A stretch of 17,883 nucleotides of DNA from Alphaproteobacteria bacterium (GTDB lineage Bacteria > Pseudomonadota > Alphaproteobacteria > UBA6184), in contig JAUIKZ010000017.1 of NCBI GenBank assembly GCA_030433125.1, forward strand, positions 1 through 17,883. The letters are read 5' to 3'. Within the stretch, counting starts at the first letter, position 1, and each line of letters opens with the position of its first letter. Shown one piece after another: positions 1 through 6,731 of the stretch. Under the pieces are notes generated by a model. It had not been told where the DNA came from, did no database searches, and saw nothing but the letters and a program-made list of their open reading frames with translations. The position numbers and the translations under genes are program-made.

Positions 1-1511
1 CGGTGCCGGCTTACTTTAATGATGCGCAACGCCAAGCCACCCGTGATGCGGGTAAAATTGCGGGCCTTACGGTGGAGCGTATTATAAACGAGCCAACGGC
101 GGCGGCTCTTGCTTATGGATTAGATAAAAAAGATTCCGGCGTTGTAGCGGTATATGACCTGGGTGGCGGTACTTTTGACGTTTCCATTTTGGAAATTGGC
201 GATGGGGTGTTTGAAGTGCGCTCCACCAACGGTGACACTTTCCTTGGCGGGGAAGACTTTGATAACCGCATTGTGGAACACCTGATTGCGGAGTTTAAAA
301 AAGACCAAGGGATTGACCTCGGTAAGGATGCGCTTGCCCTTCAACGTTTGAAAGAAGCCGCGGAGAAGGCGAAGATTGAGCTGTCATCCTCTGTGCAAAC
401 AGAAGTAAACCTGCCGTTTATTACAGCTGACCAAACAGGGCCTAAGCACTTGGCCGTTAAACTAACCCGCGCGATGTTGGAGAGTTTGGTGGATGACCTG
501 GTGAAGCGCACAATAGAGCCATGTAAAAAAGCCCTTAAAGATGCCGGCGTTTCAGCCAGTGAGGTGTCGGAAGTTATTTTAGTGGGTGGCCAAACGCGTA
601 TGCCAAAAATTCACGAAGCGGTGCAAGAGTTCTTTGGTAAAAAGCCACACCAAGGTGTGAACCCTGATGAGGTGGTTGCCATGGGTGCCGCTATTCAAGG
701 CGGGGTCATCCAAGGTGATGTGAAAGATGTGGTGCTTTTGGATGTTACGCCATTGTCACTTGGTATCGAAACACTAGGCGGTGTGTTTACACGCATTATC
801 GACCGTAACACAACGATCCCTACCGACAAGAGCCAAGTGTTCTCTACAGCGGAAGACAACCAAACGGCTGTGACGATCCGGGTGTTCCAAGGGGAGCGCG
901 AAATGGCAGCTCATAACAAGTTGCTTGGACAGTTTGACCTTGTGGGGATCCCTCCAGCGCCACGCGGTATGCCTCAAATTGAAGTGACCTTTAAAATTGA
1001 CGCCAACGGTATGGTGGAGGTGTCGGCGAAGGATAAAGCCACTAATAAAGAGCAGCAAATTCGGATCCAGCCGTCTGGTGGTTTGTCAGAGGATGAGATT
1101 GAGAAAATGGTGAAAGATGCGGAAGCCCACGCGGAAGACGATAAGAAACAAAAAGAACTTATCGAAGCCCGCAATAAGGCTAGCTCTATGATGTACTCTA
1201 CCGAAAAAAACCTGAAAGAGCATGGAGATAAAATCCCAGCGGAAGATAAAGAGGCTATTGAGAAAGCCATTGAAGATGTGCGTGGTGTATTGGAGTCTGA
1301 GGATAAAGATGACATCGATGCCAAAACGGAGGCGCTAACACAGGCTTCAATGAAGTTGGGTGAAGCTATGTACAAGGCGGCGCAAGAGGAACAAGCGCAA
1401 AACCAAAGTGCTGAAGGTGAGGCCGAGCCCAAAGCTGACGCGGGCCCCAACGCCGAAAACGTAACAGACGCCGAATATGAAGACGTAAATGATGACGAGA
1501 AAAAAGGTTAA
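1..1511 (+). CDS. dnaK: Chaperone DnaK (Hsp70), 5'-truncated by window edge
   Basis: ATP-dependent Hsp70 chaperone that binds exposed hydrophobic segments of client proteins in the cytoplasm and works with DnaJ and GrpE. The reading frame is open from the first base. The visible 502 residues begin at the conserved VPAYFNDAQRQAT segment, so roughly the first 140 residues lie outside the window. Nucleotide-binding-domain signatures are the phosphate-2 motif DLGGGTFDVSIL (about visible residues 52-63), GGEDFDNRI, and ILVGGQTRMPKI followed by GVNPDEVVAMGAA. The substrate-binding domain starts near LLDVTPLSLGIETLGG and is followed by a helical lid. The tail ends with the usual acidic EDVNDDEKKG. 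The gene is 36 bases from dnaJ on the same strand, the classic dnaKJ operon. Its promoter is outside the window, so heat-shock control cannot be judged. The GTG at position 3 is an internal codon, not the real start. Confidence 0.98.
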   Translation, partial: VPAYFNDAQRQATRDAGKIAGLTVERIINEPTAAALAYGLDKKDSGVVAVYDLGGGTFDVSILEIGDGVFEVRSTNGDTFLGGEDFDNRIVEHLIAEFKKDQGIDLGKDALALQRLKEAAEKAKIELSSSVQTEVNLPFITADQTGPKHLAVKLTRAMLESLVDDLVKRTIEPCKKALKDAGVSASEVSEVILVGGQTRMPKIHEAVQEFFGKKPHQGVNPDEVVAMGAAIQGGVIQGDVKDVVLLDVTPLSLGIETLGGVFTRIIDRNTTIPTDKSQVFSTAEDNQTAVTIRVFQGEREMAAHNKLLGQFDLVGIPPAPRGMPQIEVTFKIDANGMVEVSAKDKATNKEQQIRIQPSGGLSEDEIEKMVKDAEAHAEDDKKQKELIEARNKASSMMYSTEKNLKEHGDKIPAEDKEAIEKAIEDVRGVLESEDKDDIDAKTEALTQASMKLGEAMYKAAQEEQAQNQSAEGEAEPKADAGPNAENVTDAEYEDVNDDEKKG

Positions 1512-1529
1512 GGCCCCGCGCCTTAGCCT
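1505..1529 (+). promoter_or_regulatory. 10-bp hairpin on the dnaK stop codon, between dnaK and dnaJ
   Basis: The arm AGGTTAAGGC (1505-1514) pairs with GCCTTAGCCT (1520-1529) over 10 bp with one G-U pair and a 5-base CCCGC loop. The dnaK stop TAA (1509-1511) lies in the left arm. No T run follows, and the dnaJ ribosome site (GAGGA near 1540-1544) comes right after. It is therefore unlikely to be a full terminator. It could be a partial attenuator, an RNase-processing site or an mRNA 3'-end stabiliser that sets the DnaK:DnaJ ratio. The role is inference; the pairing is directly visible. Confidence 0.6.
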
Positions 1530-1547
1530 CCATTCAAGTGAGGATAC

Positions 1548-2729
1548 ATGTCGAAAGATTATTACGAACTACTAGGCGTTTCTAAATCGGCTAGCCAAGA
1601 CGACATCAAAAAAGCCTATCGCAAAATGGCCATGAAATATCACCCGGACAAGAATCCGGGTGATAAAGTAGCTGAGCGCAAATTTAAAGAGATGGGTGAA
1701 GCCTATGAGGTGCTGAAAGACACGCAAAAACGCGCCCAATATGACCAATACGGCAAAGCTGCTTTTGATGGCAGCATGGGGGGTGGCCCTGGTGGTGGTG
1801 GCGGTTTTGGTGGCTTCGGCGGTGGAGGCGGTGGTGGCTTTAGCGACATCTTTGAAGAGATGTTTAGCCATTTCAGCCAAGGCGGTCGCGGAGGGGGGCC
1901 TCAGGGTGGCGGGCGCTCTCAAGCTCAACCGGGGCATGACTTGCGGTATGACGTATCGGTTACGTTGCAAGAAGCCTATGCCGGCCTAGATAAGGAGATC
2001 CAGTTTCCCCGTCATGAAAGCTGCACCCGTTGTAAGGGGAGTGGTAGCGCTACAGGTAAAGTGGAACGTTGTGGCACCTGCCATGGAATAGGCCGTGTAA
2101 GAGCGCAACAAGGATTCTTTACGGTGGAGCGGACCTGTCATGCCTGTGGGGGTATGGGTGAAACCCTGAAAGACCCTTGTGGGGGATGCGCAGGAAGTGG
2201 CCGCACCCGCACCAACAAAAAGATTAAGGTGAAAATTCCCGCCGGGGTTGAAGACGGTATGAATATTCGTCTGATGGGTGAGGGTGATGCCGGTATGCGC
2301 GGTGGTCCGAAGGGTGACCTTTACATTGTAGTGAGCATCTTGCCTCACAAGTTGTTTACACGCCGTGGGTCGGATGTGCAAATGGAAGTGCCCATCCCCA
2401 TCACCACGGCGGCGCTTGGGGGCAGCATTGAGGTGCCTACCATCGATGGGAAGCGCACCAAGGTCACCATCCCTGAAGGCACCCAAACGGGCCATAAGTT
2501 TAGGCTTAAAGGAAAAGGTATGCCTATTATGCGTCGCACAAACTATGGTGATATGTATGTGGAAGCAGTGATAGAAACGCCCGTGAAGCTTACGGATGAG
2601 CAAAAAGAGTTGTTGAAACAATTGGATGCGTCCCTAACCGGCAGCAATGCGGCGCCTAAATCCACCCCTAAATCCTCTGGCTTCTTCGCCCGGGTGAAAG
2701 AGTTTTGGGATGAATGGGGGAAGAAGTAG
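1548..2729 (+). CDS. dnaJ: Co-chaperone DnaJ (Hsp40, type I)
   Basis: Hsp40 that delivers unfolded substrates to DnaK and stimulates its ATPase through the J domain. At 393 residues it has the full class-I layout. The J domain spans residues 1-70 with HPD at 32-34. A Gly/Phe-rich linker (about 76-122) is unusually rich in Gly runs. Four CxxCxGxG zinc-binding repeats have cysteine pairs at 159/162, 175/178, 197/200 and 211/214, and two C-terminal beta-domains end in a Lys-rich tail. The ATG at 1548 is preceded by GAGGA about 4 bases upstream. It follows dnaK by 36 bases with only a hairpin between, so the two are almost certainly co-transcribed. All key residues are present and nothing suggests decay. 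Confidence 0.98.
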   Translation: MSKDYYELLGVSKSASQDDIKKAYRKMAMKYHPDKNPGDKVAERKFKEMGEAYEVLKDTQKRAQYDQYGKAAFDGSMGGGPGGGGGFGGFGGGGGGGFSDIFEEMFSHFSQGGRGGGPQGGGRSQAQPGHDLRYDVSVTLQEAYAGLDKEIQFPRHESCTRCKGSGSATGKVERCGTCHGIGRVRAQQGFFTVERTCHACGGMGETLKDPCGGCAGSGRTRTNKKIKVKIPAGVEDGMNIRLMGEGDAGMRGGPKGDLYIVVSILPHKLFTRRGSDVQMEVPIPITTAALGGSIEVPTIDGKRTKVTIPEGTQTGHKFRLKGKGMPIMRRTNYGDMYVEAVIETPVKLTDEQKELLKQLDASLTGSNAAPKSTPKSSGFFARVKEFWDEWGKK

Positions 2730-2731
2730 TA

Positions 2732-2743
2732 CTAGCTAGCTAG
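2732..2743. repeat. 12-bp perfect palindrome after dnaJ
   Basis: CTAGCTAGCTAG (three CTAG units) is a perfect palindrome two bases after the dnaJ stop, inside the 33-base gap before the acetyltransferase gene. CTAG is often scarce in bacterial genomes, so three in tandem is noticeable. It is short and could be chance or a small protein-binding site. Confidence 0.5.
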
Positions 2744-2762
2744 ACAGATAGGAAGGCGTGGT

Positions 2763-3521
2763 ATGCTTAACTTAATTTCGCAAAATCACCTGGGGCATTT
2801 TAAGTATCTGCCCCAGGCTTTGGGTTACAAGATAGAGCGCTTCAAAGGTGTTGATATAATCAATTGTGGCCTGGGCACCAGCATGTTTAATATAGCCTTT
2901 GGTAGTATAGAGGGTGAACAACAAGAGGTTCATGGCCATGTTACAGCTGTTATGGACTTATTCAAAGGGCAACCTTTTGCATGGTGGGTGCCCCCCTCAA
3001 AATCAAACGCTACACTCGCAACAGTTTTAGAAGAGCGCGGCTTTATTAAAGAATGTGCCGAAGATGCTATGTTAATGGATTTAAGTATTTGCGATCACTC
3101 TCCTTTGAAAACCAAGCTAGAGGTGAAAAAAGCATCTGACCCCCAAGGTTTAGAAGACTTCATCAGCATTATCGAGCCCTATGACGCCAACGCCCGAGCT
3201 TTTTATGAAAAACTTACACCAGAACTAATGGCTGGTAATGAAGAATTATACGTTGGTTATGCAAACCATGAACCAGTAGTAATTGCCATTTTGTATACCC
3301 ACGCGGGTACCTCTGGTATTTTTAGCTTAATCACTAAGCCTGAAGCGCGAAATAAAGGTTATGGAAGTGACATGATGCGCTATTTATTGAGTAAAGCTAC
3401 TGCCAAAGGTAGCCAATACGCCACACTCTCAGCCTCTTCCGAGGCCGGGTATAACATATATGAACGTTTAGGCTTTCAAGCGATGGGACAGTTTGATTGT
3501 TATGAGTATGATCCCACTTAA
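2763..3521 (+). CDS. GNAT-family N-acetyltransferase, substrate unknown
   Basis: Predicted acetyl-CoA-dependent N-acetyltransferase of 252 residues; acceptor unknown. The C-terminal half (about 117-252) is a recognisable GNAT fold. A strand ending FSLITKPEARNKGYGSDMMRY carries the acetyl-CoA pyrophosphate-binding R/Q-x-x-G-x-G/A signature (R196-N-K-G-Y-G201), and SSEAGYNIYERLGF (225-238) is the typical motif B. The N-terminal half ends in AWWVPPSKSNATLATVLEERGF followed by MLMDL, which resembles the end of a degenerate first GNAT lobe, so this may be a double-lobe GNAT with one working site. The ATG at 2763 has GGAAGG 6 bases upstream. It lies 33 bases after dnaJ on the same strand and could ride on the dnaKJ transcript, though I see no functional link. 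The family call is firm; the function is not. Confidence 0.85.
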   Translation: MLNLISQNHLGHFKYLPQALGYKIERFKGVDIINCGLGTSMFNIAFGSIEGEQQEVHGHVTAVMDLFKGQPFAWWVPPSKSNATLATVLEERGFIKECAEDAMLMDLSICDHSPLKTKLEVKKASDPQGLEDFISIIEPYDANARAFYEKLTPELMAGNEELYVGYANHEPVVIAILYTHAGTSGIFSLITKPEARNKGYGSDMMRYLLSKATAKGSQYATLSASSEAGYNIYERLGFQAMGQFDCYEYDPT

Positions 3522-3542
3522 TTAATGTGGTTGCCATCTGTG

Positions 3543-3645
3543 GCGGGGGGCTGGACCTTCATTGGTCTTACCGCCCCAATGAAGCGGCCCGCGAAGCGCG
3601 CCGTAGAGGCTTTGGCTTTCCGCCAAAGGCTCGTCCAGCCCCCGC
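3543..3645. repeat. GC-rich cloverleaf-forming inverted-repeat element (103 bp)
   Basis: A nested set of inverted repeats fills this span. Outer stem: 3543-3556 pairs with 3633-3645 (13 bp, one bulged G at 3545). Arm A: CTTCATTGG (3557-3565) with CCAATGAAG (3576-3584), 10-base loop. Arm B: 3585-3592 with 3596-3603, one C-C mismatch, GAA loop. Arm C: 3606-3616 with 3622-3632, one G-G mismatch, TTTCC loop. Apart from the hairpin loops and the TA at 3604-3605, essentially every base is paired, giving a four-way junction. It is much more GC-rich than its surroundings, has no T tract on either side and no credible coding frame. It could be a dispersed palindromic element (RPE- or REP-like), a structured RNA, or a mobile-element remnant. 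No second copy is evident in this window. Confidence 0.8.
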
Positions 3646-3694
3646 GTAACCGGCCCATCTGAATTTCCATCATCCTTCTGTGCTGCAAGGGCCC

Positions 3695-3722
3695 TTTATT
3701 TTTGTTGCAAATTATCTATATT
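3695..3722 (+). promoter_or_regulatory. Possible weak sigma-70 promoter for the photolyase gene
   Basis: TATATT (3717-3722) is a 5/6 match to the -10 box. With a 16-base spacer the -35 would be TTTATT (3695-3700), only 3/6. It lies 34 bases before the phrB start, after the cloverleaf element, in an AT-rich stretch. The gene needs a promoter somewhere here, but this one is only a suggestion. Confidence 0.3.
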
Positions 3723-3755
3723 CGTTACACAGTTGTTCCATAGTAAGGGGGATGC

Positions 3756-5300
3756 ATGAAGAAAATTGTTTTCTTATTTTGGGACCAATTGTCACTTAAT
3801 ATTTCTGCCCTTGAGGGGGTGGATAAAGATACGCTTGTTGTTCTTGTGGAGTGTATGGATGAGTGTACTTATGTGCGGCACCACAAAAAGAAACTTGTGT
3901 ATTTGCTTGCGGCCCAGCGGCATTTTAAAGAGGCGTTGGAAAAACAGGGGTACAATGTTTCTTACTATAGTCTTTATAAAACGGGTCACAAGCCTACGAT
4001 CCCCGAGGTGTTGCCCCAGGCTATTAAAACCCATCACGCACAAGAGTTGGTGGTAACCCATCCCGGCGAGTATCGCCAACTGCAGCTCATAAAGAAAATC
4101 GCTAACGAGGCGGGTGTAAAGCTTACGTTGCGAGAAGACACCTGTTTTGTGTGCAGTTTAAAGGCGTTTTCTGACTGGGCACAAAAGCAAAAAAGCAAAT
4201 ATCATTTAGTGATGGAAAACTTCTATCACAACATGCGCCGAAAAACAGGGCTGCTCATGAATAAGGGAAAACCAGAAGGCGGGAAATGGAACTATGACCA
4301 TCAAAACCGCAACCCCTTAGAGACCGATGAGGCCATTCCAGCCCCGAAAGTATTTGCGCTAGATAAAATTACCCGCGATGTTCAAAAGCTGGTGGCTCAG
4401 CGTTTCGCCGATCACTTTGGGGATATTGAGCCTTTTAATATAGCCGTCACACGCCGCGGGGCTTTGCAGGCGCTGGATTATTTTGTGGAGAAGCTTCTTC
4501 CACAGTTTGGTCCCTATCAGGATGCTATGCTGCAAAAGGAGCCGTTCCTTTTCCATAGCACTTTATCTCATTACTTGAACAATGGCTTGTTAGAACCAAT
4601 TGAGGTGTGCGAAGCGGTTGAGCAAGCGTATTATGCTGGGCATGTGGCGTTAGCGAGTGCAGAAGGGTTTATCCGACAAGTGATTGGCTGGCGTGAGTTT
4701 GTGCGCGGGTTGTATTGGCATTTTATGCCAGGATATGCCAATAGTAATGCCTTGGGGTATAAAACACCGTTGCCTTGGTTTTATTGGAGCGGTGACACTA
4801 AAATGAACTGCGTGCGCCATGTCGTTAAACACACTAAAGAGCACGCCTACTCACACCACATTCAGCGTTTGATGATCACGGGGAATTTTGCAGCGCTTAT
4901 TGGGGTGCGTCCGCAAGAGATTCATGAGTGGTATCTAGTTGTTTATATTGACGCCTTTGAATGGGTGGAGATGCCCAACACCATTGGGATGGCCACCTAT
5001 GCGGACGGCGGGATCATGGGCACAAAGCCTTATATTTCGGGTGGTAATTACATTAACAAAATGTCTGATTTTTGTAAAAACTGCCATTATTCGGTAACGA
5101 AGAAAACAGGCGAGGGGGCGTGCCCATTCAATTACTTGTATTGGAATTATCTTATAAAGCATGAGGATAAACTCAAGGCAAATCATCGCCTCGGGATGCC
5201 GTATAAAACGCTCGAAAAAATGAATAGGGAAAAGAAAGAGCAAATCCAAAAAGATGCGCGCACTTTTATCGCAAGCTTGAAAGCAATGCCAGATGGATAA
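3756..5300 (+). CDS. phrB: Iron-sulfur bacterial cryptochrome/photolyase, PhrB-type (6-4) photolyase
   Basis: Flavoprotein that repairs UV (6-4) photoproducts in DNA using light; the family (FeS-BCP, prokaryotic (6-4) photolyases) binds FAD, a lumazine antenna and a [4Fe-4S] cluster. The product is 514 residues, normal for the family. The N-terminal antenna-type Rossmann domain starts KKIVFLFWDQLS. The C-terminal catalytic region contains GWREFVRGLYW and the HHIQRLMITGNF stretch (His367/His368). Candidate cluster cysteines are C352 (MNCVRHVV), C440 and C443 (FCKNC), and C456 (ACPF). This spacing agrees with the four cluster cysteines known for Agrobacterium PhrB, offset by two residues. The start at 3756 has a strong AAGGGGG ribosome site (3745-3751). 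It stands alone, separated from its upstream neighbour by the cloverleaf element. No truncation or lost key residue is visible. Confidence 0.93.
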   Translation: MKKIVFLFWDQLSLNISALEGVDKDTLVVLVECMDECTYVRHHKKKLVYLLAAQRHFKEALEKQGYNVSYYSLYKTGHKPTIPEVLPQAIKTHHAQELVVTHPGEYRQLQLIKKIANEAGVKLTLREDTCFVCSLKAFSDWAQKQKSKYHLVMENFYHNMRRKTGLLMNKGKPEGGKWNYDHQNRNPLETDEAIPAPKVFALDKITRDVQKLVAQRFADHFGDIEPFNIAVTRRGALQALDYFVEKLLPQFGPYQDAMLQKEPFLFHSTLSHYLNNGLLEPIEVCEAVEQAYYAGHVALASAEGFIRQVIGWREFVRGLYWHFMPGYANSNALGYKTPLPWFYWSGDTKMNCVRHVVKHTKEHAYSHHIQRLMITGNFAALIGVRPQEIHEWYLVVYIDAFEWVEMPNTIGMATYADGGIMGTKPYISGGNYINKMSDFCKNCHYSVTKKTGEGACPFNYLYWNYLIKHEDKLKANHRLGMPYKTLEKMNREKKEQIQKDARTFIASLKAMPDG

Positions 5301-5411
5301 GCAGAACGGTAAAATATTTAGTGCTGCTCAGTAAATTGCTTTTTCCTAACGCTTCTGTGCTTGTTGTTCCGAGCAGGGAGCTACCTATGGAGTTTTATTT
5401 AAAGTAAACAC

Positions 5412-5439
5412 TTGAAACCCTGAAATGCGCACATATAAC
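5412..5439 (+). promoter_or_regulatory. Sigma-70-type promoter of the ankyrin gene at 5463
   Basis: TTGAAA (5412-5417, 5/6 match) and TATAAC (5434-5439, 5/6 match) are separated by 16 bases. Transcription would start near 5446, leaving a short leader that carries AAGGAG (5449-5454) 8 bases before the ATG at 5463. The rest of the 5301-5462 gap is AT-rich with no convincing terminator for phrB. Confidence 0.6.
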
Positions 5440-5462
5440 AAAAGCAACAAGGAGAACACCAG

Positions 5463-6710
5463 ATGAAAAACAAAAAATTATTTAGCCTTGCCCTCGCTGG
5501 CTTAGTACAAAGCGTTTCTGCCGTAGAAGTGCCTTATTCAACACCCACCCATGAGCAAACCCACGTTACAAGCTTGCAACAGTTTAGGCGATTGGTGGAA
5601 GAATGTGGTAGTGAATCTAAGTGGCAAGAAAGAGAAGGGTTAGGGTTATTTGCTCCGCTAGACCATGCTGCCCCTTTTAGTAGGTTAGAAGCGTTTTTAA
5701 AGGAAAAGAATTTGAGTGGTGATGATTCTTGGTTAGGGATGGGGAGCCCCTTAATATACAGCTTGTTTAAAAGAAAAACTTCTGGGGTATTTGCAAAACA
5801 TCTTCCACACCTCATATTAGATATTGCTTTAGAAAATAATATCGAGCTTAACCACCGTTGCCCGCGGGGTCGGTCTGCCTTAACCTACTTGGCGGCGTTT
5901 CCTGAAGTGGATATTGATATTACCGAAAAGCTACTTCGTACTAAAAATATTGAAGTAGATCTTCGCAGTTATAGGCGTCAGGCTACACCGCTTATGGTGG
6001 CGTTAGAGCACGGTAATACAAAAGTGGCATTGGCGTTGATTAAAGCCGGCGCCAATGTAAAAGCGGCTGATTTTGTTAAAGGGCGCAACCCAAATTCAGT
6101 TGAGGATTACTTTATGTGTGCCGTGGCTCAGCAGGTCATAAAGCCTAAGGATTTTCTTGATGAAGCTAGACGAGCGGGGCTTGAAGGCACACCCCAGTGG
6201 GAAGCGTTTTTGGCCTTAAAAATGGTGCGTTCCTTCATTGGAAATGAGAACGAAATTGCTGAATTTGAAAGGCTTTCAGCTGGAGGCGGCGGTGGCGGCG
6301 GTGGCAGTTACCCAGCTCACGGCACTCCAACTTATTTCGCCTCAATGCTACCATCGCCCTTTTCCCCAAATGCATTTCCGCAGACTGGTGTGCCAGTTCA
6401 TACCGAGGGGGACGGTGCTGTTTTGGGGCTATCTTATTCTTTTTCAACACCACGAGTAGACCATTCCGCCTCAGATTTAATGCCAAGTCCTTACACCAAA
6501 TTGTTAACGCACACTGGCGCAACTCGTAAGGGGGATGATGGCGCCGCCCTCTCCGAAGCTATGCTTTTTCCGGGTAGCTTTGATTTTAAGTTATCACGTG
6601 GGCTCGATGCTTTTGGCCCCACAAGTGGGGGATGGATGCCTATTGATCCGCCGCTTAAAGAGCTAAATGGTGAAGGAAAGAAAGAAGAAGAGGATGATGG
6701 CCCGCAATAA
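5463..6710 (+). CDS. Exported ankyrin-like protein with poly-Gly linker
   Basis: Unrecognised protein of 415 residues. It begins with a clear Sec signal peptide: basic MKNKK, hydrophobic LFSLALAGLV, and a likely cleavage site after SVSA (about residue 20). The central part (about 90-200) looks like divergent ankyrin repeats; the best unit is ATPLMVALEHGNTKVALALIKAGANV. This is followed by a helical stretch, a run of eight glycines, a Pro/Ser/Gly-rich low-complexity region and a charged tail (GEGKKEEEDDGPQ). Ankyrin repeats bind proteins; an exported one in a bacterium suggests an envelope, secreted or host-facing role, which is inference. The start is supported by AAGGAG and a promoter. It converges on flhF with a 20-base gap. 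The segment with YLAAFP...ATPLMVALEHGN...LIKAGAN can be aligned by eye with the protein at 14988-16259, so the two are probably paralogues. Confidence 0.8.
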   Translation: MKNKKLFSLALAGLVQSVSAVEVPYSTPTHEQTHVTSLQQFRRLVEECGSESKWQEREGLGLFAPLDHAAPFSRLEAFLKEKNLSGDDSWLGMGSPLIYSLFKRKTSGVFAKHLPHLILDIALENNIELNHRCPRGRSALTYLAAFPEVDIDITEKLLRTKNIEVDLRSYRRQATPLMVALEHGNTKVALALIKAGANVKAADFVKGRNPNSVEDYFMCAVAQQVIKPKDFLDEARRAGLEGTPQWEAFLALKMVRSFIGNENEIAEFERLSAGGGGGGGGSYPAHGTPTYFASMLPSPFSPNAFPQTGVPVHTEGDGAVLGLSYSFSTPRVDHSASDLMPSPYTKLLTHTGATRKGDDGAALSEAMLFPGSFDFKLSRGLDAFGPTSGGWMPIDPPLKELNGEGKKEEEDDGPQ

Positions 6711-6714
6711 ACGG

Positions 6715-6731
6715 GCGAGGCCATCCCTCGC
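6715..6731. terminator. Small hairpin between convergent genes, possible weak terminator
   Basis: GCGAGG (6715-6720) and CCTCGC (6726-6731) form a 6-bp GC-rich stem with a 5-base loop. It sits between the ankyrin gene stop and the flhF stop (flhF ends at 6731). There is no T run on the plus side and only TTTATT on the minus side, so intrinsic termination would be weak. The position suits a bidirectional stop for the two converging transcripts. Confidence 0.35.

Noticed and set aside
1986..2621. Long minus-strand open frame (211 codons) opposite dnaJ
   Set aside because: It lies wholly antisense to the unmistakable DnaJ zinc-finger region, has no domain pattern and is explained by the codon bias of dnaJ. 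The same holds for antisense frames at 974-1450, 9237-9737 and 13866-14387.
3684..3709. TGCAA...TTGCA inverted repeat with AAGGGCCCTT and a T run, possible terminator before phrB
   Set aside because: The GC palindrome has no loop and the outer stem is only 5 bp over a 16-base loop; it may simply be part of the AT-rich promoter region.
5386..5406. Six-codon frame MEFYLK with AGGGAG before it, upstream of the ankyrin gene
   Set aside because: It lies before the predicted promoter (5412-5439), so it would not be on that transcript, and it is too short to support on its own.
6283..6306. Glycine-codon run as a phase-variation tract
   Set aside because: It is a triplet repeat with mixed GGN codons, so slippage would change the linker length but not the frame; no sign of switching.
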